DNA of 64,000 nucleotides from Verticillium longisporum (lineage: Eukaryota > Ascomycota > Sordariomycetes > Glomerellales > Plectosphaerellaceae): contig JAETXT010000008.1 of the NCBI GenBank assembly GCA_019188255.1, positions 310,001 through 374,000 on the forward strand. Reading direction: 5' to 3'. The notes under the pieces are model-generated. The model did no database searches and was not told the DNA's origin. It saw only the letters and a program-made list of their open reading frames with translations. Every line of letters begins with the position of its first letter. The first letter of the stretch is position 1. Below, in pieces: positions 12,194 to 24,200 of the stretch. The translations under genes were made by a program, and so were the position numbers.

Positions 12194-12748
12194 TTAGTGC
12201 TCGCTGTTCTCCAGGTCAGAGCCACGAAGGAACACATGGTCATCCTCGAAGGTCACCCCATCAGGAGTGGCAGGCCGTTCCTCGGGCTGTTTTCCGTGCT
12301 GCTGGAAGCTTTGCGACGGCCAGTGGGGGTCCCAGGGGCTCGAGACCGATCCAGTTGCCGCGCGCACAAAGGCTGAAGGGTGACTGTTCTCACGGGAACC
12401 CAGAGAAGCGTCGACACTACGCATCTGGGGCTTTTGATCAGAGTTGATGCCGCTCGAGCCCGGAGGCTTAGTGGATCCGTCCTTGGGCAGCGACATGTCA
12501 TTGTGAAGAGGCTCGAGACTGGGTCCATCGGCACGCTCCACGCAGAGATAGGGAGCGGTTACGTAGACGACTTGACCGGGTACAAAGTAAGCAGGAACCG
12601 GGGCGTCCGGAATCTTGGTCAGTTCTTCGACATTTGCGCCATGGGTGGTCGCATCATAAACGGTGTCAAGATGAGCGCTCATAGACCGGCCAGGGGTGAA
12701 CGTCGCAGAACGCGGGTCGAGCTGCTTGCGAGTACTATCTTGCGGCAT
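12194..12748 (-). CDS. Hypothetical protein, 184 residues
   Basis: A single open frame without intron, starting with an ATG at 12748. The protein is hydrophilic and rich in Pro, Ser, Asp and His, with no signal peptide, membrane segment or domain that I recognise. The central part (VPAYFVPGQVVYVTAPYLCVERADGP) is the only stretch that looks folded; the C-terminal half looks disordered. It lies convergent to the hydratase gene. The composition is more protein-like than that of neighbouring chance frames, but there is no independent support. Confidence 0.45.
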   Translation of the reverse strand: MPQDSTRKQLDPRSATFTPGRSMSAHLDTVYDATTHGANVEELTKIPDAPVPAYFVPGQVVYVTAPYLCVERADGPSLEPLHNDMSLPKDGSTKPPGSSGINSDQKPQMRSVDASLGSRENSHPSAFVRAATGSVSSPWDPHWPSQSFQQHGKQPEERPATPDGVTFEDDHVFLRGSDLENSEH

Positions 12749-13632
12749 GATCTCAATCTTGGGATGGGTGTCTTGATGTGGTGCAATGGGAGCTAGCTAT
12801 GGTCTTTGCAGGTGAGCTTAGTCTATGTGACGGGTGCGGATGCTTGATGTGTGTGTGTGTGTGGTGAGTGGCTACATAGAAGAGCGTGGTTTGCAGGAGG
12901 TTGCTGCCATGGTCTTATATCAAACTTGGCTGACGTGCTGACCTCGGACACTTTCACTGTGCGAATGTTGACAACTTGTAAGTGAATGATTTCAAGGAAC
13001 AGAACGTTGGTCGTCAGATTCAATGACAAAGTTCATTGTTCAGCTATTGAACTCAGATCTCTCTCCTTCAGAGACCTTCGGGCAGGGTCATGAACCGTAG
13101 AATAATGCAGTCTGTCACGTACGTTCATTTCTCATACATTTGAGAACATGTGAGCTACACGGAACAAAGCAATCGTGTCGGACTCCCTCGTACAAGTCTA
13201 TCAATCTTTATAAATTGCACAATTCATTGTTTAGACCCAGACTCTGAACAAACAAACACTGAAATTCCTTGAAGAACATGATCATTGTGGGTTACCCAGT
13301 CCGTTTCCGTATTGGAGGAGCGGTGCCATGTGTTGTAAAAGTGCGCTCTTGGGCTCAAGTGCGCCGCATAAGAAGATGATCACGAGTAAGACAGACTGAG
13401 ATTTGGCACCAGGAAAGCATGTGTGAATGATTGCATGCAGGCCATGCTTGGGAGCTAAAGGGATATGGTCTGAATTCCTTTTCCCCGCTATATCCAGTCT
13501 CGTCTCCATAACTCCACCTTTCGGCGCCTTTGCATGGAAACCCAGTTGAGCTCCTCCAAACCAGGGGTTCAGACCATTCGGTTGTCTTCCGACGGTGCTC
13601 GTCATCATTCTGTGACGAGAGCATCCATGCGC
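12749..13632. other. Intergenic, GT dinucleotide run
   Basis: Upstream region of the 184-residue hypothetical gene and 3' flank of the AA9 gene. A GT run lies at about 12,848-12,862. Two overlapping minus-strand frames (13282-13624) have no recognisable motif and abut the 3' end of the AA9 gene. The base composition is more AT-rich than in the genes. Confidence 0.5.
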
Positions 13633-14643
13633 TTAACAGGTAAAGACCTTGGGCCCAGGGACGGGATACGTTTTTTCTGATTCGCAGTCAGCAGACGCAT
13701 CGAAACTGGAACGGGCTCTGATGGGGAATACTTACGTCCGATGTAAGAGTTGTAGACAACACCGGGATCCGTCTTGGTGTACGCGCCGGGGAAGCTGACA
13801 AGCCCAGTGGGGTTCGCAGTGCCAGAGCCCGACACCTGGAGCTGGAAGCAGCTGGGGTAGAACTGGGCTCCAGGGTAGGAGAAGGCAGCGTGCAAGGCGA
13901 TGAGCTCGTGGCGGACGAGGTAGTATCCAGGTGCCAGGCACTGGGGAATGTTGAACTTGTAGCCACTGTTGCCGCTGACCATTAAGGGGGCCTGTCGGTG
14001 AACGTTAGTGATGGGCTAGCAAAAGAAGAGAGAGGACGCCACGTACAGCACCCCAGACACCGTTGACCAGACCCTGCTCATGAACCTTGAACCACACAGC
14101 CCTATCTCGTCAGCACATGCCCGCAGGGGCACACGATTTCTCGACTTACTGCGTGCCGGGAAGCCAGTTGTTACACCCAGAAGCAGGGCAACGCGCCATG
14201 TAGGTCACGGTTGGGCCGACGTGAGAGTCAGGCCACAGGGTCCACTTGAGGGTGACCTGAGAGCCAGCAGCAGCAGGAGCGTGCAGCTTGGCGGGCGCCG
14301 AGCCCGAGATGCCACCTGCGGTCCATCCACCGCATTGAAGATCGATCAGACTGACATCTTCAATGGGTCCATTTCCTCCACGCGACGCGAGATACGATCG
14401 GGCTAGTCTTGTCTTAGATGGTGTATAGGTTTCTTGCGGCCTCTGGTGACTTACGGCGGGGTTCATGTAAGGGTCCTGGTAGGGCTGCACACGAAACAGT
14501 CAGTCCAGCTGAGACGAAACAGACTGCAGTGCTAGACAGACCTGGTAGAACTGGTAGTTCTGGCCACCGATGACTGCAGTGTCGACGTAGCCATGGGCAG
14601 AGACAACTGCAGCAGTTGCAAGGATAGTTGCGAGGAGCTTCAT
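13633..14643 (-). CDS. AA9 lytic polysaccharide monooxygenase (secreted)
   Basis: Exons 14542-14643, 14455-14484, 14150-14402, 14047-14101, 13736-13991, 13633-13676; about 246 residues. This is a copper enzyme that oxidatively cleaves cellulose or related glucans outside the cell. A 16-residue signal peptide (MKLLATILATAAVVSA) precedes His17, which becomes the N-terminal copper-binding residue of the mature enzyme. The second histidine of the brace is in PDSHVGP. The motif YYLVRHELIALH and the axial tyrosine region GAQFYPSC are present. The C terminus KTYPVPGPKVFTC is typical and there is no CBM1. The third exon needs one added base near 14,375 (TTTCCTCC) to read PDRISRRVEGNGPIEDV; with it all exon phases fit. 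Regulation is probably carbon-dependent (see promoter entry). Confidence 0.92.
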
Positions 14644-14726
14644 GATGCCGGATGAGATGGAGTTTTCCCTATGGTACGCTATGCTGGTGAAGATCCTTGC
14701 CTCAAGAAATCTGCGGAGAGCCTTCC

Positions 14727-14734
14727 ATTTATAT
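14727..14734 (-). promoter_or_regulatory. Candidate TATA box of the AA9 gene
   Basis: On the minus strand the sequence reads CATATAAATGG about 85-90 bp before the AA9 ATG, a plausible core promoter position. Nearby are SYGGRG-type sites that in ascomycetes bind the carbon repressor CreA/Cre1: GTGGGG at about 14,747 and CTGGGG at about 15,193, both in minus-strand orientation. The motifs are seen; function is inferred. Confidence 0.4.
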
Positions 14735-15854
14735 GCAAAATCTTCATCCCCACAGAGAAATGCCTATCTGCGTGACTCGAAGAAGTTGCCAAGACTGCTT
14801 GTCGGTTCGCGGAAGAGTATGGTCCGTCACAAGGGAGCACAGTCTAACTGAGGACTTGGGACATGCAGTACAAGGGCCCGCTCATATATGAGAGGGCGTC
14901 AAAACGGTCTGGGTGTTGCTAGTATGCGAATCCAAATGACATCTAGCGAAGCCTCATGACTGCTTCCAGGCTCGAGGCTGATCTGGCGAGTCCAGATAGC
15001 TGCATTCGGGAGGTGGTAGAAGGATGGAAATGTCAGGAGACATCGACTTCTTCATCCAGACACTTCTCTCGTTGTGTTTCTTGGCCCAGAACGTCGATCC
15101 AGAGGTCGACCAAGATCTGAGGACCTGCAATGGTGCACTGCCACGGGGCTCGATCCATGTACCCCGCGTTCATACCAGGTTTAGAGACCAACATCCCCCA
15201 GTCATGGCGGCACTTAATTAATTAGAATCACCGGGTGGACGTTTCAGCACGCGGGAATCCCGCCTTTCCCGACCACTGCATATTGCGCACCAATACAATG
15301 TGTCAGCACGTTGATGACCGTATCGCATCTAAGCCGGTAGTGTACCCTCCGATGGACCTGGGTGCCCGATCGAGGTGGCTGCAAGCGGATTGAGGCCGCA
15401 TGATTGGCCAAATGCACATATGGACACTCCAGAGCGATTTGCAGTAATTGTAGAGCCGACAAGAATAACTCTGGCCTGCCAAAAGGGCTGCGAGCGCATT
15501 TGAGCTTGCGAAGGAGTGTGAAAGAAACTTCACTCGACAGCCTGTCGCTAAGCAGCCAGGAGAGTGCCCGTCCAATTGCCAAGAGGTCTTTACAACTCAA
15601 AGAAATTGTCATGCTTCCCGTCGTGGCTTTGGATGGACAGGATTGCCTTTTTCGAGTGTGGCTATATCGCAATGAGTCCTCCTGTGTCTACCTAGGTTCC
15701 AACTTGATCAGAGACCCACAGCTCGCAAAAGTCCAACATTCGTCCACTGAAGAACGATTGGCTCTCTGTTAGGTAAAACCAAGACCCAGAACTTGCCAAG
15801 GGACAGTCTGGTGCAGAAGACCTGGCGCAGAGGGCGGGCGACCTGGTGCTAGAA
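14735..15854. other. Intergenic region up to the transposon island
   Basis: Normal-composition DNA with CA and TG dinucleotides at ordinary frequency up to 15,854, where the island's target duplication begins. Overlapping frames at 15,244-15,672 (-) and 15,404-15,772 (+) have no recognisable content. The first part probably holds the AA9 promoter. Confidence 0.55.
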
Positions 15855-15862
15855 GGTAAGGG
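15855..15862 (+). repeat. 8-bp target site duplication, left copy
   Basis: GGTAAGGG directly precedes the left inverted terminus; the identical octamer follows the right terminus at 32196-32203. Confidence 0.8.
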
Positions 15863-15878
15863 TAGGCTTAGGAATACC
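15863..15878 (+). repeat. Left terminal inverted repeat of the island
   Basis: TAGGCTTAGGAATACC, perfect 16-bp inverted partner of 32180-32195. Partial similarity continues a few bases inward (TAAAG against CAAAT). Confidence 0.8.
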
Positions 15879-16256
15879 TAAAGATTTTGACCTATTAGGT
15901 ACCTAGAGGCTTAGCGTAAAAACCTAAACCCGCCTAAAACCTATTACTCTACTACCTAAATAGGTTTTAGGCTTAAATAGGCTACCTAAAAGAAAACCTA
16001 AACCTAAATAAGTAGTAGGGCTTAGGTAATTTTAGGTTATATAATATAATAATATTAATATAATAATATAGGCTATTATAGAGTCTAGGGAATATTATCT
16101 AATAAACCTATATTCTTTCCTAGAAAGTAGTTTAATAATAGAAGGAAGGAATATAAAGTATAAATTATTTAAATATCTAAACTATTATTTAGATTAGAAT
16201 TTAAGAATAAATAAGCTTAATAATTATAATTAAATTAAACTTTAATAAATTAATAA

Positions 16257-16260
16257 TAAT

Positions 16261-16315
<55 letters not shown>

Positions 16316-16345
16316 GCTATAATAATAGTAATAATAATAATAATA
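16257..16345 (+). repeat. AAT triplet microsatellite
   Basis: Long near-perfect (AAT)n run with a short GCTATAATAGTA interruption, inside the AT-rich island. A matching (ATT)n run lies near the right end at about 31,860-31,892. Confidence 0.85.
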
Positions 16346-19300
16346 ATTATTATAAATATATTATATAAGTTTTATTTAATAATCCTTATATAATAATTTA
16401 TATAATAATTATATTATCTAGCTAAATTAATTACTAGAAAGGCCCCTATTACTAGGGCCTATAAGGCTATTACTACTAATAAGACTATACCTAGTTAAAA
16501 TATAAGCCCTAAATATAGAGCTACTCTAAAGAAAATAGTAATAGTAGTTAAGCTAAGAAGCGAAACCGTTAATATATACTATATCCCTATAATAAAAAGA
16601 GCTCTCTATATCGCTATTAAGCTAGGCTAGATATACTATTAAGATTATTATAAACTATTTATTCTAATATAATAGCTTTATAATAACCGTTTCTAGAGAA
16701 ATAATAATAGGAGATTATCTATTATTAGAAGAACCCTAGCCTAGTTATTCCTAAGGCCCCTTTCTATTACTTAGTTTATAAGATCGCTTAGTCCGAGCCT
16801 AGTTTAGCTAATATACGTTTTAGAGAGGAGGCCCTCTATACGATCTAGGATACTATTAAGTAATAGATCGTAATAATAATATAGAGTATATTATCTAGCT
16901 CTATTAATATATCTATAATAATATTAACTATTATAGTTTATATTAAAGGCATTATTTATATTAATCGTTAAACTATTATAATTAAAGATTAATATTATAT
17001 TAAATATATTATTAAGATTATAGCCCTTAATATAAAGCTCTAGATAGATATAGTCTATTAGTTAATAGATTCTTAGGGAATAGAGTAAATTAAGCTATAG
17101 CTATAGGGCTAGGGTATATAGCTATTATAAGATTATTATATCTATAAGCTAAATATAAATATTACCTCTTAAATAAGAATAATATTTTACTTTATTATTA
17201 TAATATATTTAATATATATTACTTTTAAATATATAGCTATAAATATTATAATTAGCTAGGCTTCTATAGCTTCTTAGAGGGTAAGAATAGCTATCGATTA
17301 TATTCGAAATTTATTCCTATCTTTAAGATCCTATATAATTTTACGAATAAGCTATATAAATATATTTTTAGGAATTAGAAGTTTAATCGATTATTATAGC
17401 CTTTTAATAATTATATTAATTAAACTATTAATTATAATATAGATATATATTAAACTATTTAAGATTTACTTCTATTTTATTATTTTAATCTATATTTTAT
17501 AAATAGAATTTATTAACTTTTTAATTATTTTAAAGTAATCTAATAATATTAAGGAAGCTTCTTTTATTAATCTTTAATCTAGGGCTAGGGTAGCGGCCTA
17601 AATCCTATTTAAATAATCGACTAAGGGTACCTTTATTTAAAAAGAGATTACCCTAGCTTAAGGAGAGGGGGTAGCTCTATTTCGTCTCTTTAATTAATAG
17701 CCTAGTTTAAATAGGCTAAAGTACTACTAAGGATTAATAATAGGATAGATAGAGTAAGAGTCTCTAGTACCTTAGTTTCTAGATTAATAAGAGATCTCGT
17801 TAATAAGGTAATCGGAGTAGAAAAGTATAATATAGCGAAAGAATAAATAATAGTAGAAAAGGAGAATTTAAGGTATTAAATTAAGGAGATAAGTCCTAGG
17901 ATAAAGGGGCATTTTATTATATAATAAAATATAATCTCTTAAATCTATATTTATTTCTATATTTATTTAATAAGATTTAATAACTTTTATCTAAAAATAT
18001 TTATTAAATTATAAAATAGGCTCTAATATATCTAGAAGTTAAGTCTTTAATATCCTTCTAGATCTATTATCGAGCCTATTATATTAAGCCTCCTCTAATA
18101 TATTAATTATTATATATAGATTAATATACTTATTAAGCTATTATTAGATCGATATATATATTTATTTTAGCGAAAAATAAGAGGTATAATATAATTAGTT
18201 CGAATTATCGCTATAGTTTTAATATAGAGTTTAATAGGGTAATAGACTTTTAGACCTTTATAAGCTATTTATTAATATTTATACCTATTAAGCTATAATA
18301 TAGATATATTTCTATATTAATATAATAGTATTAAAGGGGAGCTATAAATTATCTATTAAACTTATTTAATTATTATAAAGTACTTAAACCTTCTAAAAGG
18401 GTCTATTATAAGGACCTTAGCTCTCTAATATTACTTTAGTTTAAAAGCTTACTAGAATAGATCTAATTAGAGTAATAATAAAAGTATAAACCTAGATATC
18501 GTAAGAATAGTATATATATAGAACTAAGTATAATAATTATATAATAATTATTATTAGAATATAGTATTATCTATTTAACGTTTATATATTAAGCTTATAT
18601 TTATTAATTATATTACTTCTATAGTTCTTCTATTTAATATAGTCTCTAATCTAGATTTTTATAACCTCCTCGAAGTATATAGGCTTTAAAACGTAAGCTA
18701 TTAGCTACTAAGCCCGAAAATACTCTATCTATAGTTTAAGGATCGATCGTAAAAGATTATTAAATATAGTATAAGCTATATCTTAGTAAGTTAGTATATT
18801 TCTATTATTATCGATTCTTAGTCTATATTTTAGCTTAGCTATTCCTTATTAGGGATTATTATATATTAGGTCGATAATACCTTTTAAAAGCGCTATCTTA
18901 TTCTCGATATTATCGATATAGATAGTTAATATTCTAGAGATACTATAAATATCCTTATTATAGATATTTTTATTAATAATAATATAATAATATAGATCTA
19001 TAATATTATAAATAATAATAGATCGTTTATATTAAGAGAAAAAGTTAAATTATTATTTAATAAAAGATTCTATAAATTAAATATAGTACTTCTATTAGCT
19101 TTTATCTAGTATAAGGTCTAGATTATTTAATGCATTTTATATATTATCTAGCTCTATTTATAGGATCTTCTATTTAAGATAGGGGTTAAGGAACCCTCCG
19201 CTAAATATAAAGGGGTAAATAAAGAGATTTAAATACCTTTATCTCCGATAATATAAGATATTATCTAAACTATATATAATAATTAATATAATAGCTACTT

Positions 19301-20942
19301 CTATTAATCTATATAGATTCGCTTATTATTAATTCGTATTAATCGTAATACGAAGAGATCTCTACTCTTTCTATATATTTAAAAGGAGCTTAGCTATCCT
19401 AAGCCTCTTAATTTAATTCGAGATATTAAAACCTATTAGAGCTCTATATACTATATACTTAGGCGAGCTTAGAAACTTAAAGAGGTAATTAATTAATATA
19501 TTACCTAGGATTACGAACTCGACCTTTTCCTATAATTAAATATAGAATCCTAGTACTAGATTAGCTTTATAATTAATATTATAAAGCCTTTTATATACTT
19601 AATTTATAAACTTAGTTTATAAGAAATTAGGGTATCTTAGAATTTTATTAAACTTTATTTAATTCTTAATTATTATCTTTCTAGGGTCGAGAAGCTCTTA
19701 AATTAGGGTAAGCCCTAAGTAGAGCTTCTCTATAAAGGAGTCTAAGTTATAAGAAAGAAACTAAATAAATATATTTTATTAATATAGATTAATAGGAATA
19801 TTAATTTATTTATTATAGCTATTCTACTATCCCTTTTACTATTTTCTTATAACGATTAGTAATTCTAATAATAGAATGATTTTTTAATATAGATTCTAAC
19901 TACCCTAATAGAGATTTCTAACTTTAGGCTATTAAGTATCTTAGAGATCTCTATTATCTATATTATTTAGAGCTCGAAGCTAATTTTAATAAACGCCTTA
20001 AGTATAAATAGATTATAGATATATCCTAGCTAAATAGTATTATATATATCCTTAATAATATAAGCTTAATAAAGGTATAGCTTTTATATATCCTATATTA
20101 AATTAAGCTAAATATATAATAGGAGCGCTAAGTTATTAGATCTATAGAAGATTATATAGAAAGAAGAATCTAAGAATTCCTTAGCTTATATAAATTATTT
20201 TATTATATTTTATTCTTATTAATATATCTACTTTATAATAATCTATTAATTCTATTAAGATTACGATATAATAAGTCTATATCTACTTTCTAGTATTATT
20301 AATAGGATTCTTATCTAGGCTTAATAGCTTTTATAAAGGATATATTCTATATTATCCTAGTAGCTATTAACCTTAAATATATATAGAGTTTTAATCGCTA
20401 TATCTATTCTCTATAGAGGGCTTTTCTTTCTTTTAAGAATATTAAAGCTTATTTTATATTTATAGTTTATTTTAAAGAGCTTATCCTAGTTTCCTCTCTA
20501 GATATATTCTAGGATAAAGATTCTATTTCTAATCTAGAGAATATTTTCTTATAATATTAAATAGAATTAATTAAAGTCTTCTATATAATCTATATAATAG
20601 ATCTATTATATAATATAGAGTTTCTATCTCTTATATTTAATAAATAATCTATTAATTAATAATTACTAAGCCCTTAGACTTCTTAGCTTTAATCTTTATA
20701 ATAGAGTATACTCCCTAAGATAATAGTCTTTATACTTTAAGTATAGAATTATATATCTAGTATATTTATAATACTATTCTATATTAAAGATTCTAGCTTT
20801 AGGCCTTCTAATCTAGATTTTTAGAATTACTTTAATATTAATTAATTTAAACTTAATATAAATATTAAACTATTTCTTTTAACTTTTTATAAACTCTTAA
20901 TTAATTATTTTAAAAATATATAAAAAGTAATTTAAATTTAAC

Positions 20943-21231
20943 TATTAAGAGAGCTTTACTATTTATATAAGCCCTAATTTATTACTTTAGCTATACCTAA
21001 GAGCTCTAAATTAGTAGAGTAGGTAATATATAGGTTATAATTATTAATAATTCTATCTCTCTAAATTACCGCTACCTATATAAATTAGATATACCTATCT
21101 AATTTACCGATTACGTAAGCTATAAATTACGTACTCCTAAAAGCTATGAATCCCAGCCCTAGTAATTACTATATTAGTAAATCCTATATAGTAATTACCG
21201 ACCTAGGTAATCCCCTAATATTAGTTTAATA
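20943..21231 (+). repeat. 5' LTR (289 bp)
   Basis: Matches 28186-28474 along its whole length with only C/T and G/A differences. Preceded by TTAAC. Confidence 0.88.
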
Positions 21232-24200
21232 CTAGCTATCTTTTCTTTATAGATAGGATTACCTAAGGGACTAATATCGGGCTCTATTATCTATATTAAT
21301 AGCTACTCTAATACGCTTATAATCCTCTAGTCTCTAGCGTATTAGATCTACTATCCTAATCTATAAAATGAATAAATGAATAAGTGAATAAGTAATAATA
21401 GGAGAATAATAGATAGAATAAGGAAAAATATAGCTTAATACTACTATTCCTATAAGCGCTGAATCCCTAGTCCCTAGCGCTACGGATTAATTGAATTAGC
21501 TATTAAATAGCTCTCTAAGGAAACGAATTAAATTATAATTAAATAATAGGAATAGGCTTTTAAACCCTTTAATAAAGGAAATGAATAATAATTAAATAGT
21601 ATAATAGCTAATTAAATAGCGCTCTTATAATAGCTAGATATAGGCTCCTAAAGTCTCTAAATCGCTAATATATTAATAGAGGGTAGAAGAATAATTATTA
21701 TTACCCCTTTTATTAGCTTTCTTAATAGGAATAATAGAATTAAATTACTTTTAATAGGAATAATAGAATTAAATTACTTAAATAGGATTAATAGATCCTA
21801 TTAAGCTAATTTAGTAAATATTATATTCTATAGATCTATATATTTAATTAATAAGTTATAGTAACTCTATTCCTTTTACCTTCCCTCTTCCCTATAACGA
21901 TTCTTTATTTTTAAGATTAGCTAGCCTAATCTACTATTTTAGAGCTCCGACGATTACTAAATCCCTATTTTTACTACTCTCTCTCTCTCTTTTTCTCTTA
22001 TCCCGGCCTTAATAATACCGCCTAAGCGTAAAGCCCCTACGCCTATTACCCCTCCTACTAAGAGAGTAGCGAAGCGTAAGAACTTAGTTAGTATTAATCG
22101 TAGAAGCTATTAATCTAGGATATAGTATATATATATAGTAATATTCGTAAGGTCCCCTACTTAAAGTACTTAAAGTCTTATCTTACTAATAAGTAAACTG
22201 AAACTAGCGCTAATAGTATATACTACGATTTAGAGCCTAAGGGTTCCTATTACTATAAGTATATTTCCGGGTACTCTTATAAATTAATATAAGCTTCTAT
22301 AATCTCTATTTTCTAATATCTATAGCTTTAACGATTATTATCTATAATCCGGTCGGGGCGTTTAAGCCTACTATAAAGTTTTTAGCTATTTAGAATAAGA
22401 ATAATAAACTAATAAGCTCTCTTCTCTAATATTTCCCTAATTATCTAATCGTATAATTAGCTAATAGGGGATATAGGATATAGAGAAGTAATATACTATT
22501 ATAAAGGGTATATTAATAATCGCTAAGGAGGAGGAGGCGAAGGGGGTAATAACCCTAATAAGGACCTCGATAATCTTTATAATACCGATTATAAGGCGGC
22601 TAAGCGGGCTATAGCTCTATAGCTCTTTAACTGCCTCTAATAGGACTCGCTAAAGTAGTTAAACTTAGATTCTTCGGATTCCAAGGCCTAGTTTACTTTA
22701 TAGAGCAGTTATTTTACTATTTTACTAATCGTAGAATCGTCGTTTTTACTTCTAGGGTACTCGTTTTTAAGCTTTACTATATTTTTATTAATATTAATTA
22801 CCTTTACTCCTTAATTATTCTTTTTTAATATTTAATCTATCCTTTAATCTTAATTATAACTTTATTAGAGCTTATTAGCGCTTCTAGTACCTAGTTTAGC
22901 GCTCTCTTAATTATTAAATCTATAGAGTTATCGCTTCTAGCGATCTAATGAATTTCATCGACTTCGTATTCTTTATAGCTTTACTATAACGCTATAAGAT
23001 CTATTATTAAGCATTTCTCTATTATTATACTTAATTAAACTAAGTATTAGTAGAGCGAGTAGCTATTAATATAGATAATTATCTATAGAAGTAATAGTTC
23101 TAAGCATTTATAGATCTCTTAAAGTATCTATTTAAGGATATAAGCTATATCGAAGCTATTAATTATCCTATAGATCTCGCTAGCTAGAACTAAATATATA
23201 ACCCGTTTATACTTAATAGATTACTAATAGAGGATATTACTATATACTATAAAGGCATTCTCCTAATTATAAGAATATTTATTATTAAGGAGGATAACGA
23301 ATCTAATCTATAAACTTAGGTCCTTATTATTAATAAAGGAGCTATTAATAAATATATAAAGTTAGGCTATTAAGAGATCTAAATATATATAATTTAGGCT
23401 ATAGCCTATATTAATAATCTACTATTATATATATTTATTAAGCTATTTAAAGTCGTCCTCTTATAAGTTCTTAGCTTAGGCTATAATAGAGAAATCGAAG
23501 GCTACCTCTAGTTAATAGGTTAAAGTAATATAGGTACTACGAGCTCTCTAAGTAATATATTCCTATTCTAAGCTTACTATCCTTAGGGTTACTAGCTCTA
23601 AGCGATTACCTTAGCCTTTCTATTCAATTATAAGATCTTTAGTTCTAACTTTAATAATATAGCCGTTAAAGATACTATTAGATCCTATATTAAGGACGGA
23701 AATAGGCTTTACTTAGAAGCTAGCGCTTTCGAGCTCTATTTATTCCTTTTATATAAATGCGGGCTCTCCGAGGTTAAGGGTATCGTTAATCTATATTCCG
23801 ATTAGTCTAAAGCTCTCTCTAGCTCTAGTTAGAAGTAAATATAGATTATAGCCTATTAGAATAGCATTTAAGTACTCTCTATAATAGCATTAATAGATTA
23901 TAAATTAATAGAGACCTAATTCTACGATACTATAGAGCGGCTTCATAATATAGAAGACGATTCTATCGGGGTATCTATACTATAGCTCCTTAGGAATATA
24001 TAGGAGAACGTTATATAATAGATCTATAGCGCTCTAAGTATAGGCTTAATTAATATTATAGAGCATTAATTAATAGCTACGTTACTATAGTATTAGGGTA
24101 ATTACTAGGATTAATCGTTAGCTATAGCGTATAATTATAGGTAACTATATTAATAGGGTTATCTTCTCCTAGTTACTATATCCTTAAACTACTAGTCTTA

